This document shows, piece after piece, positions 1-5,932 of a stretch of DNA of 5,932 nt. The stretch covers positions 1-5,932 of the forward strand of contig PXQK01000185.1 of the NCBI GenBank assembly GCA_003022085.1, in the 5' to 3' direction. Made by a program: the position numbers and the translations under genes. The stretch comes from Halobacteriales archaeon QH_10_65_19 (GTDB lineage: Archaea > Halobacteriota > Halobacteria > Halobacteriales > Haloarculaceae). The number at the start of each line of letters is the position of its first letter. The stretch's first letter is position 1. The notes beneath the pieces were generated by a model that made no database searches, was not told where the DNA came from, and saw only the letters and a list, made by a program, of their open reading frames with translations.

Positions 1-232
1 CGAAGAGGCTTTCACCAGCGTCAGCCGTGGTTGTGTTCTCCCACGAATCGCGGCCAGCTGTTGCCGTCTGGAGCTTCGAACTCGGCTTTGGATTGACCTC
101 TAAAACCGAGCCGATCAGCCGTGCGGGGATCTCGTCGTTCGATTCGATTCCGAGTTGGTCCCGAATCTCTTTTGGAAGCGTGACTCTTCCTCTATCATCG
201 ACTTTCAGCGTGATTTCTTCCCCGGAAATCAC
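1..232 (-). CDS. AbrB/MazE/SpoVT-family DNA-binding protein, partial (3' end outside window)
   Basis: The gene reads leftward from GTG at 232 and runs off the window edge, giving 77 codons without a stop. Residues ~5-46 form a swapped-hairpin AbrB domain: the core DDRGRVTLPKEIRDQLGI (about 12-29) is the typical 'grit' strand-helix signature, followed by a D-E-I-P segment and LIGSVLEV. The tail (NPKPSSKL...GRDSWENTT...DAGESLF) resembles the short acidic tails of haloarchaeal AbrB proteins. Members bind DNA as dimers and act as transcription regulators or antitoxins; the next gene is not visible, so a toxin partner cannot be judged. No ATG lies in frame upstream, so GTG 232 is the best start, although no Shine-Dalgarno precedes it. 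It is divergent from rio2 across about 90 bp. Family is confident; target and role are unknown. Confidence 0.82.
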   Translation of the reverse strand, partial: MISGEEITLKVDDRGRVTLPKEIRDQLGIESNDEIPARLIGSVLEVNPKPSSKLQTATAGRDSWENTTTADAGESLF

Positions 233-241
233 CTCGACCGA

Positions 242-250
242 ATTATATAT
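242..250. promoter_or_regulatory. AT-rich TATA-like element in divergent promoter
   Basis: ATTATATAT is the most AT-rich stretch between the AbrB and rio2 starts. On the plus strand it could drive a longer rio2 transcript starting near 272-275. On the minus strand its expected start site (about 220) would fall inside the AbrB coding region, so its direction is unclear. Confidence 0.35.
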
Positions 251-293
251 CGCGTTATGAGATTTATGACTGGCGGTGGCGGAACGCGCTGGT

Positions 294-299
294 CTTATA
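294..299 (+). promoter_or_regulatory. TATA box of rio2 (leaderless promoter)
   Basis: CTTATA has its centre about 26-28 nt before the GTG 322 / ATG 325 start codons, the normal archaeal TATA-to-start-site spacing. The transcript therefore probably begins at or within a few bases of the start codon. No Shine-Dalgarno lies upstream, which fits leaderless translation. Confidence 0.5.
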
Positions 300-324
300 C
301 GAGTCGGGCGATTATGCGGCAGTG

Positions 325-1236
325 ATGGTCGAGAACGTCGCGAGCGAGATGGCGGAGCTGGAGCCCGAAGATTTCTACCTCCTCTCGGGGCTGGAGCAGG
401 GGATGCGGTTCTCGGAGTGGGTCGCCCGCGAGAAGCTCCCGGAGTTCGCACGCCTGACAGAGGAAGACGTCGTGTACCGGCTGGACCGGTGCGAGACGCG
501 GGGGCTGATCGAGCGCAAAACCATCCAGTACGTGGGGTTCCGGCTCACCTTCGAGGGGTACGACGCGCTCGCGTTGCACACCTTCGCGGAGCGCGAAACC
601 ATCGAGGGCGTCGGTGCGCCGCTGGGCGTCGGCAAGGAGAGCGACGTCTACGAGGTCCGCTCGTACAAACCGCTGGCGCTGAAGTTCCACCGGGAGGGGT
701 ACACCGAGTTCCGCGAGGTGAACCGGGAACGGGAGTACACCGCCGACCGCGAGCACGTCTCCTGGCTGTACACCGCCCGAAAGGCTGCCGAACGGGAGTA
801 CGAGACGCTCGAAGCGCTCTATTCCACCGTTTCGGTTCCGCAGCCGATCGATCACAACCGCCACGCCCTCATAATGGAGCGGATCGACGGCGTCGAACTC
901 GCCCGGTCGAGGCTGGAGGCGGGGCAGATACTGCCGGTGCTGGACCTGATCCTCGAAGAGATGGCGCTGGCCTACGCCGAGGGGTACGTCCACGCCGACA
1001 TGAGCGAGTACAACATCTTCGTCAACAGCGAGGGTGTGACGGTGTTCGACTGGCCCCAGGCAGTCCCCGTCGGCCACGAGAACAGCGACGACCTGCTGAA
1101 ACGCGACGTCGAGAACACCGTCGGCTACTTCCAGCGCAAGTACCCCAGCACGGTCGAAACTGTCGACACCGACGCCCTCGCCGGGGCAGTCTCGTCGGAT
1201 TCGTTCGAGTCGGTCCGCGAATTCTTCGAACTGTAG
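325..1236 (+). CDS. rio2: Rio2-type atypical serine/threonine protein kinase/ATPase
   Basis: This 303-residue protein is a full-length RIO2 kinase. RIO2 proteins act in the cytoplasm in maturation of the small ribosomal subunit, where ATP hydrolysis releases the factor from pre-40S/30S particles (family knowledge). Residues ~8-90 form the RIO2-specific N-terminal winged helix (FYLLSGLEQGMRFSEWV..., ...LIERKTIQYVGFRLTFEGYDALAL). The RIO domain follows: ATP loop GVGKESDVYE (101-110), phosphate-contacting lysine in ALKFHREG (K120), hinge region MERIDG (184-189), catalytic loop HADMSEYNIF (H223, D225, N230) and metal-binding FDWPQ (D242). The C-terminus (VREFFEL) is short. All key residues are present and the gene looks functional. 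ATG 325 is chosen over GTG 322 three bases earlier; both fit the TATA at 294-299. It stands alone, convergent with dabA and divergent from the AbrB gene. Confidence 0.95.
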   Translation: MVENVASEMAELEPEDFYLLSGLEQGMRFSEWVAREKLPEFARLTEEDVVYRLDRCETRGLIERKTIQYVGFRLTFEGYDALALHTFAERETIEGVGAPLGVGKESDVYEVRSYKPLALKFHREGYTEFREVNREREYTADREHVSWLYTARKAAEREYETLEALYSTVSVPQPIDHNRHALIMERIDGVELARSRLEAGQILPVLDLILEEMALAYAEGYVHADMSEYNIFVNSEGVTVFDWPQAVPVGHENSDDLLKRDVENTVGYFQRKYPSTVETVDTDALAGAVSSDSFESVREFFEL

Positions 1237-1240
1237 TCGC

Positions 1241-1269
1241 TCGGCCTCTCTCGCGGCCGATCTGTGTTT
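1241..1269 (+). terminator. Putative transcription terminator after rio2
   Basis: Five bases after the rio2 stop, TCGGCC (1241-1246) and GGCCGA (1255-1260) can pair as a 6-bp GC-rich stem with an 8-nt loop, followed by a TTTT run at 1266-1269. Archaeal termination depends mainly on the U-run, and this one is short, so the call is tentative. Confidence 0.4.
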
Positions 1270-1367
1270 TCGGCGGTGTCCTTGCTCAGCGGACGATAAA
1301 CCGGTTCTTGCTATAGAGAACCACCCATCCCGAGGTCGTCGAAAAGAGGGAAAAACAGCGATTCTAC

Positions 1368-1383
1368 TGAGTGTTGCCACTCA
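1368..1383. repeat. Small perfect inverted repeat TGAGTG-TTGC-CACTCA
   Basis: Six-base arms separated by four bases, in the gap between convergent genes. It could be a weak hairpin in the dabA 3' untranslated RNA or a protein site. No T-run follows directly on either strand, so it is not called a terminator. Confidence 0.35.
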
Positions 1384-1518
1384 CTGAGCAGATCATCGGT
1401 TGTGGGTTCGTAGGGTCGTGCGTGATTATTTTCGGCATTGCTCTGAAATATCGGTGGGAGAGAATCCGAGACGCCCAATCTGCTCCAGCCGGGCGGTACA
1501 GAGTCACGCACGGCCGTA

Positions 1519-1746
1519 TCAGGTCCAGTTGAGGTCGCTGGCGTAGTGGAACGCCCGATGCTCCCGTTGTGGATCGACGACAGTCAGCGAGAACCAGTCG
1601 TTATCGAGCAGAGTGGTCAACTCCTGGTGGTCCAAAAGAATGTCAGTGACACGCTCGACAGGCGCGTGGATGACCGTCGAGAGACGGAGCGGCCGGTGGT
1701 AATGTTCGTCGTCGGCGCTCATCAGGGACTGGAGCGGGAGGCCAGT
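1519..1746 (-). other. Out-of-frame DabA C-terminal remnant
   Basis: Read from minus position 1746, this frame gives 75 residues starting TGLPLQSLMSADDEHYHRPL, then LSTVIHAPVERV, LLDNDWFSLTVVDP and ...HYASDLNW before TGA. It matches the usual DUF2309 ending (TGLPxQSV, PLRLxVVIxAP, NGWIxLxxxDP). It has no start signal of its own and is one base out of register with the upstream dabA frame, so it is best read as the severed 3' end of dabA. Confidence 0.85.
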
Positions 1747-3763
1747 CATAGGAGTGAAGAAACGACCGGCCGTCCAGGTCGAGCCCGTCGGTGAGCGCCC
1801 GCGGACCGACGATAAACGCTGCGTTCCCGGCCAGCCCCCACTCGGGGCGCGTCTCCGCCCAGTCGGCCGCACGGCGCTCGGTCTCGCGGATGCCCGATCT
1901 GCCGTCAGCACCCATGTCTCCGGCACGCTCAGCAGTTGCGCCGGCACGGGCCTCTGTGAGGTCTGCACGGAGCTGCTCGACGTCTGCCTCGTGGGTTTCG
2001 GGCACGTCGTCAGCGTACAGCTCCACCTCGTCGGTCGTCGTGTTGTGTTCGCCGGCGACGAAGACGGTATCCTCGAGAACCTCGATCCCGCGGTCCCGGA
2101 GCTCCGTTCTAACCGCGTCGTCGTTACAGATGGTTGCGAGGACGCGAGCGCTCGGACCGCCGGGATTGCCGGCGCACGCGCCACAGTCGAGACTCGAATC
2201 GAACGGGTTGTTCGCCGTCTGACTGGCGTGGCCGGCGAAGACGACGATGCGGGCGAACTGGTCCCAGCCCATGAGTTCGAAGGCTGCCGCGGCGTATTCG
2301 ACCTTCTCGTCGAGAGTGAGACCCTCGGGGAGTTCGGCCGCCGAATCCGGGCTGTGGTCGACCGCCGGCTCGCAGAACTCGTGGTCGTCGGGAACGCGTT
2401 CGTCGGTGGCGTCGAGGATGTCGTAAACCCGTGTCGGGAGAAGTGTACGGGCCGTCAAGACAGTTCCGTACCCCGCGCCGGCACTCTCGACGAAACTGAA
2501 CGCGGTGGCGGCGTTGTTCCTGAGTGCGTCCACGACGTCCCTGCCGGCGGCGAAAACGTTCGACCAGTGGTCGTGGCGGTCCCGCGCGTGGTCGTACTCG
2601 CCGATCGGACGGTCGGCGATCCGGTGTGCGGCGTCGAGGATGGGCGGGCAGGCGTCGACGGTCACGTCGGTGTCGTAACCCTCGTAGCGCATCGGAATCC
2701 CGAAGAAGCCGGCGTAGCCGTGCGTCTCGTAATCTCCGGCGGCCTCGACGTGGTGGCGGATGATCTCCGAGCGCGTGTCGATACAGAACACGAGCTGTGC
2801 GTCCGGCCGGCCGTCCCTGTCGGCAGTCTCGCAAGCGGCACTCGCGTCGGTCACCGCCTCGACCAGCTGCCGGCGGTACGTCGCCTCCCAGGCGGACAGC
2901 CAGACCCCGGGGAGGGGTACTTGTCCGCTGTCGGTTCCGGCGTCACGGTCGTCGCGGTCCCCGACACCGCTCCCGGCGTTGTCGTCGGTACGGGCCGCGT
3001 CCGCTGCGTTCCTCGGCGGCGCAATCGGCGCGTCGAGCAGGTCGGTCAGGGCCAGCCGGACCGCCAGGTAGCCGGCCAGCGTGATCGGGTGGGCCGACTG
3101 CCAGGCGCCGCTGTCGGAGACACGCTGTCTAATAAAGCCGGTCCAACCCGGGAGCGCGGCCAGGTGGTGCTCGAAGACCGCCGGCCACTCCGCCGCAGGG
3201 TGATCGGCGAGCAGCTCCTCGATGGCCGCGGCGGGGTCCTCGGGCAGGTCGGCCAGCCGCTCGCGGTCGGGAATCTCGCGGTCGTGGCGGGCCACTGACC
3301 GGACGGCAGCGTAGAACCCGCGCTCGCGGTCGGGCATCGGCCAGTGAGCCGTGCCCTGGCCCAGGAAGGCCTCGAGCCACTTCGTCAGCAGCTGGTTAAC
3401 CCGATCTGTGGGCGTCTCACCGTCTGTCCCGGCGGATCCGCTGCCGGTCGTCCCGTCGCGTTCCGCCGCGGCCATCCGGTCGAGCAGGGTCTCGGGGTCG
3501 GCCTCGTAGCCGTGATCGGCCAGTGCCGATTCGAGAACGTCGGCGTCGATCTGCCCGTTCGCCCACGCCCGGCGGAAGGCGTCGGCGCTCGGGTACCCGG
3601 TCGCAGCGAACAGCCGCTCGCCCTCGCGGACGGCCTCGTGGAACGGCCGGTCCTCGAACCCGGAAAGGGGGTTGGCAGTCATGAACGAGTGGAGCGGCCA
3701 GACCGGGCCGACGGCGTCGGCAGCCCGTTCGATGCTGTCACGAACGTCGATATCAGTACTCAT
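1519..3763 (-). pseudogene. dabA: DabA (DUF2309) inorganic-carbon transporter subunit, internally deleted and frameshifted
   Basis: DabA is the soluble, zinc-binding, beta-carbonic-anhydrase-like subunit of the DAB complex; with DabB it concentrates inorganic carbon as bicarbonate. From ATG 3763 the frame is open for 706 codons to TGA at 1643. The N-terminal signature VWPLHSFMTANPLSGFEDRPF (about 21-41) and a WPMP motif (141-144) are present, as are the putative zinc and catalytic residues: C327 and D329 in VFCIDTRSE, H512 in VVFAGHASQ and C527 in SSLDCGACAGNPGG (compare C351, D353, H524, C539 of the Halothiobacillus protein; same C-D and H-C spacings). After FLHSYDW (668-674) homology stops and a proline/arginine-rich tail follows. 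The true C-terminus continues in another frame (1519-1746). The conserved ~60-residue block between these parts (family motifs of the type GQWINLQYY and YGSGSKVTHN) is absent. Acidic inserts at ~101-120 and ~255-281 look halophile-specific. The ATG is supported by a GGAGG site. Probably non-functional. Confidence 0.88.
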
Positions 3764-5070
3764 TGTACTCCTCCGTCGAGGTCAGCAGAGTTCCGGACGG
3801 TGCCCGCGTAGCGTTCACGAGCGCCACGTAGAGGCGGTCGCTGGAGCGGTAGACGCCGGTCTCGATGGCGACGTACGGCGCGACGCCCAAGCACGACCAC
3901 GGTCGCGTGCATCGTCGTCAGCACGACCAGGCCGGTCAGCAGGAGACCAGCGTCGAGGCCGGTCCCCTTGCCAGTGAGCCCGGCGAACAGGGCCCCGCCG
4001 GCAAGCGCGGTCAGTGTGGTCACAATCAGTCCGACAGGGGTCGTCCAGGTCGTCGCGTGTGTCGTCTCGGCGGGGCTCGTGTGCTCGATCTCCTCGCCAG
4101 CGGAGAGAAACAGGTAGGCCTTGTAGAACCCGTGGAGCACGAGGTGTGTGATTGCAGCCCCAAAGAAGCCGAGGCCAGCCTGCATGATCATGAAGCCCAT
4201 CTGACCAACCGTCGAGCAGCCCAGCCGGGTCTTAGTGTCGACCTGGACCGACTTCAGCAGTTTCCCCAGCAGAGCGCTTGTCGCGCCGACACCCACGACC
4301 ACGAGCATGATTGTGGGATCGACAGTGACGACCGGCGCGAAGCGCACCAGCAGAATCCCGCCAGCGTTGACGAAGCCTGCGTGCATCAGCGCCGAGGCCG
4401 GCGTCGGTGCCGTCATCGACGAGAGCAGCCACGCCTGGAACGGGACGAGCGCCGACTGGACCATCGCCGCCAGCAGGAGCGCCCCAGCGGCGAACAGCAC
4501 GACCGGTGACGGGAGCGTCCCGACAGCCGACGCGACGCCGGAGGCAGTCGCCGTTCCGGTGTGCCACCACAGCGTTGTGAGGACGATCCCGAGCAGTGCG
4601 CTGCTCGCGAGGAAGTACCGACGTGCGAACGTCGCTGCGGCCCGGGCCTGGGGCCATCCCTGGACGTGACCGATCAGGTCGGCCATCACGAGCCCCATCG
4701 CGAGCCACGCAATCCCGAACAGGACGAGGTTGTCGGCTGCAACCAGCACCATCACGAACAGCGTGAAGCCGAACACGCGCCCGAAGAACCGGTCGACGGT
4801 TCGGCTTCCGGCCATGTAGCGCCGCGAGTAGCTGTGGACGATGCCACTGAAGAACGTGACTGCTACCCACATCACGACGGTCAGTCCGTCGACGACCACC
4901 AGCCCGGCCAGTTCTACGGGGTCGCCGTGCTGGAATTGTGCAGCCAGCGCACCGACACTCACCGCCCACAGGAGCCACACGAGCCGCGTCAGCACCGCCG
5001 GCACGCGCGATTCCGCGCCTGTCGGCGATGGAAGCTGTCCCACTGTCGTTGCCTGTTTTGTTCCGTCCAT
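3760..5070 (-). CDS. dabB: DabB, NuoL/MrpA-like membrane subunit of the DAB complex, C-terminus frameshifted
   Basis: DabB is a multi-pass proton-channel-like protein (Proton_antipo_M family, related to NuoL/NdhF) that anchors DabA and is thought to couple carbon uptake to a cation gradient. The 436-codon frame has about 11 hydrophobic segments (roughly 25-46, 55-80, 96-113, 115-134, 150-169, 188-208, 227-245, 250-270, 288-312, 343-365, 372-394). Diagnostic pieces are FSGIVHSYSRRYMAG (74-88), VPFQAWLLSSMTAPTPASALMHAG (209-232), a lysine-containing KLLKSVQVDTK stretch (270-280) and GCSTVGQMGFM (284-294), then LHGFYKAYLFLSAG. After about residue 396 the reading changes to an Arg-rich tail with poor GC3. 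Minus position 3875 in the +1 frame instead reads YVAIETGVYRSSDRLYVALV onward, ending EEYNEY and a stop at 3753, a typical DabB ending. The stop as read overlaps the dabA ATG (ATGA). No other complex I genes are nearby, so a respiratory NuoL role is unlikely. Confidence 0.88.
   Translation of the reverse strand: MDGTKQATTVGQLPSPTGAESRVPAVLTRLVWLLWAVSVGALAAQFQHGDPVELAGLVVVDGLTVVMWVAVTFFSGIVHSYSRRYMAGSRTVDRFFGRVFGFTLFVMVLVAADNLVLFGIAWLAMGLVMADLIGHVQGWPQARAAATFARRYFLASSALLGIVLTTLWWHTGTATASGVASAVGTLPSPVVLFAAGALLLAAMVQSALVPFQAWLLSSMTAPTPASALMHAGFVNAGGILLVRFAPVVTVDPTIMLVVVGVGATSALLGKLLKSVQVDTKTRLGCSTVGQMGFMIMQAGLGFFGAAITHLVLHGFYKAYLFLSAGEEIEHTSPAETTHATTWTTPVGLIVTTLTALAGGALFAGLTGKGTGLDAGLLLTGLVVLTTMHATVVVLGRRAVRRHRDRRLPLQRPPLRGARERYAGTVRNSADLDGGVQ
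3770..3774 (-). promoter_or_regulatory. Shine-Dalgarno site of dabA
   Basis: GGAGG on the minus strand ends six bases before ATG 3763 and lies inside the 3' end of dabB. It is the only strong ribosome site in the window and fixes the dabA start. An internal gene of a two-gene transcript needs such a site, in contrast to the apparently leaderless genes here. Confidence 0.75.
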
Positions 5071-5166
5071 CGTTTGATCTGTCTGCGACCGACCGACGAA
5101 GGGTCCCGCCGAGCGACGCGACCACGGTCGTCGGTCGTCTCTGTCCGACAGTACGAACAGTGCGGC

Positions 5167-5173
5167 TATTAAA
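5167..5173 (-). promoter_or_regulatory. Candidate TATA box of the dabBA operon
   Basis: On the minus strand this reads TTTAATA, close to the haloarchaeal TATA consensus, within an AT-rich island (about 5165-5225) that stands out from the GC-rich surroundings. The predicted start site is near 5144, leaving a leader of roughly 70 nt before ATG 5070, which has no clear Shine-Dalgarno. Other AT-rich hexamers nearby could serve instead. Confidence 0.45.
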
Positions 5174-5192
5174 TTTGTCTATATTACCAAAT

Positions 5193-5219
5193 CGTTCTTG
5201 AAAAACAGATTATAGAACG
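5193..5219. promoter_or_regulatory. Inverted repeat CGTTCT-N15-AGAACG, candidate operator upstream of dabB
   Basis: Perfect 6-bp arms at 5193-5198 and 5214-5219 flank a 15-bp AT-rich centre. The repeat ends about 20 bp upstream of the dabB TATA candidate, a position used by activators or by regulators that block TFB/TBP. The size and AT-rich centre suit an Lrp/AsnC dimer, and such a gene lies next to it. On the minus strand the centre holds a TTTTT run, so a role in ending the upstream transcript is an alternative. Confidence 0.4.
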
Positions 5220-5315
5220 TTATGATCACACTCTGGTGAGCAACGCGGACTGTTCCGGGCCGGCGGGCGGCGCTCGCAGTTCTCGACAGCAACTCGGGCA
5301 GTCCGGCTGCTCGCT

Positions 5316-5388
5316 CGACACGAGACAGACGGTTGTCAGGCGCGCGACACGAGACAGACGGTTGTCAGGCGCGCGACACGAGACAGAC
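5316..5388. repeat. 29-bp tandem repeat, 2.5 copies
   Basis: The unit starts CGACACGAGACAGACGG and ends TTGTCAGGCGCG. Copies at 5316-5344 and 5345-5373 are identical, and a third copy keeps only the first 15 bases (5374-5388). Identity without any drift points to recent expansion by replication slippage or recombination. It covers the 3' end of the Lrp-type gene, including its stop codon. Confidence 0.93.
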
Positions 5389-5806
5389 TGAGCACTTCGT
5401 CGGCGACCGTGAGCCCTATCTCGAGGAGTTGCTGTGCGACCGGCGTGATGTCGCTGTCCGACTCACCGACAGCCGTTACGAGGAGGTTCTGTTCGCCGGT
5501 GACGAGCTCCTGGACCGATACGACGCCGTCGATCTCCAGGATCCCCGGGACGAGGTCGCCGCGTTCGGGGATCGACGCGGTGCAGTACAGCAACATCCGG
5601 AGCGGGTAACCCGACTTCTGATAGTCGACCTCGGCGCTATACCCCTTGATAACGCCGTCGGATTCGAGGCGCTGGATGCGCTTGCGGACGGTACTGTCGG
5701 AGGTACTCGTTCGTTCTGCAATATCCCCGGACGACGTGTTCCGGGCGTCCTCCTGTAACGCATACAGGATTGCGCTGTCTACGTCGTCTATGGTATCGTC
5801 ACTCAT
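5336..5806 (-). CDS. Lrp/AsnC-family transcription regulator (HTH + RAM domain)
   Basis: This 156-codon gene encodes a one-component regulator that binds DNA as dimers or octamers and senses a small ligand through its RAM domain. Residues ~6-55 are the AsnC-type winged helix-turn-helix: DDVDSAILYALQEDARNT, GDIAERTSTSDSTVRKRIQRLESDGVIKGYSAEVD, with the recognition helix at about 36-48. Residues ~66-138 are the RAM domain (PLRMLLYCTASIP, VPGILEIDGVVSVQELVTGEQNLLVTAVG, then LLEIGLTVADEVL). From residue ~140 to the stop the coding DNA is entirely the 29-bp tandem repeat, so the ending LSLSRVARLTTVCLVSRA is not a native family C-terminus. Start ATG 5806 fits a leaderless promoter. It lies 265 bp upstream of dabB on the same strand, so it is a likely regulator of that operon; the ligand is unknown. 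DNA-binding and most of the ligand domain look intact. Confidence 0.9.
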   Translation of the reverse strand: MSDDTIDDVDSAILYALQEDARNTSSGDIAERTSTSDSTVRKRIQRLESDGVIKGYSAEVDYQKSGYPLRMLLYCTASIPERGDLVPGILEIDGVVSVQELVTGEQNLLVTAVGESDSDITPVAQQLLEIGLTVADEVLSLSRVARLTTVCLVSRA

Positions 5807-5830
5807 ATCAGTACAGTCACAGCAAAGCTA

Positions 5831-5838
5831 CTTTATCT
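5831..5838 (-). promoter_or_regulatory. TATA box of the Lrp-type gene (leaderless)
   Basis: On the minus strand this reads AGATAAAG, centred about 28 nt before ATG 5806, which places transcription start at or next to the start codon. No Shine-Dalgarno precedes the ATG. The remaining bases to the right edge (5839-5932) show no feature I can support. Confidence 0.5.
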
Positions 5839-5932
5839 TGTACGTTGTTCGGCCGTTCCGCCGGGTCCGGCCGTGTCGCGGGTTCGAGAGACGTCCCTGC
5901 CCTAGTGATCCAGGAAAGAAATTGAGGAAATT

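Larger units (their letters stand above)
1237..1518. other. Convergent intergenic region between rio2 and dabA
   Basis: This stretch lies between the two 3' ends. Apart from the hairpin after rio2 and a small inverted repeat at 1368-1383 I see no gene. A 66-codon minus-strand open frame (1311-1511) has mixed third-position bases, no promoter or ribosome site and no recognisable motif. The centre (about 1310-1450) is less GC-rich than the flanking genes. Confidence 0.6.
5071..5335. other. Intergenic region between the Lrp-type gene and dabB
   Basis: The region carries an AT-rich promoter island with the inverted repeat and TATA candidate, a GC-rich untranslated leader next to dabB, and a GC-rich stretch (about 5235-5315) after the regulator gene. 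I see no further gene or RNA. Confidence 0.55.

Noticed and set aside
276..1316. Long plus-strand open frame (346 codons) overlapping rio2
   Set aside because: Arg/Gly/Ala-rich translation typical of an alternate frame in GC-rich DNA; the overlapping Rio2 kinase has all catalytic motifs.
295..1380. Long minus-strand open frame (361 codons) opposite rio2
   Set aside because: Antisense shadow of a well-supported kinase; no recognisable domain, no promoter.
1311..1511. 66-codon minus-strand open frame downstream of dabA
   Set aside because: Mixed third-position bases, no ribosome site or known motif; treated as intergenic.
1754..3298. 514-codon plus-strand open frame opposite dabA
   Set aside because: Antisense shadow of DabA, which has clear family motifs; long open antisense frames are common at this GC content.
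3870..3885. Programmed +1 frameshift in dabB considered
   Set aside because: No homopolymer or recognisable slippery site is visible, and dabA in the same operon is also broken, so mutation is the simpler reading.
3760..5070. NuoL-like gene considered as part of respiratory complex I or an Mrp antiporter
   Set aside because: No other nuo or mrp genes are adjacent; it is directly coupled to a DUF2309 gene, the defining arrangement of DAB systems.
4232..5125. 297-codon minus-strand open frame overlapping dabB
   Set aside because: Arg-rich alternate frame; DabB hydrophobic segments and motifs lie in the other frame.
5316..5388. Repeat considered as a CRISPR fragment
   Set aside because: Units are directly adjacent with no variable spacers, so it is a simple tandem repeat.

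Overview
The window is haloarchaeal chromosomal DNA (class Halobacteria). It is GC-rich with strongly GC-biased third codon positions, and its proteins are acidic. Promoters sit so close to start codons that transcripts are probably leaderless. The best matches are haloarchaeal-type families: an AbrB/SpoVT regulator, a Rio2 kinase, an Lrp/AsnC regulator with a RAM domain, and a DUF2309 (DabA) plus NuoL-like (DabB) pair. I cannot name a genus from the sequence alone.

Layout. 1-232 (minus) is the N-terminal part of a small AbrB-fold DNA-binding protein that runs off the left edge. About 90 bp of divergent promoter DNA separates it from the Rio2 atypical protein kinase gene (325-1236, plus), which looks intact. 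1237-1518 is a gene-poor convergent intergenic region with one plausible terminator hairpin. From 1519 to 5806 three genes lie on the minus strand: a transcription regulator (5336-5806), a NuoL-like membrane subunit (dabB, 3760-5070) and a DUF2309 protein (dabA, 1519-3763). The last 126 bp hold only the regulator's promoter.

How they work together. DabA and DabB form the DAB (DABs accumulate bicarbonate) inorganic-carbon uptake complex. The beta-carbonic-anhydrase-like zinc protein DabA is held at the membrane by DabB, a relative of complex I and Mrp antiporter subunits, and CO2 hydration is thought to be driven one way by a cation gradient. The Lrp-type gene just upstream is the natural candidate for a local regulator.

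The main observation is that this cluster looks damaged at three places. dabA lacks a conserved block near its C-terminus and continues in another frame across a 7-nt junction (TGACTGG) that could be a microhomology deletion scar. The last ~40 codons of dabB are read out of frame, while a neighbouring frame gives a convincing DabB-like C-terminus with proper GC3. The 3' end of the regulator gene is made of a 29-bp tandem repeat whose period is not a multiple of three, so it rewrites the C-terminus. Either the DAB locus is decaying in this strain or, less likely for all three, the sequence has errors.
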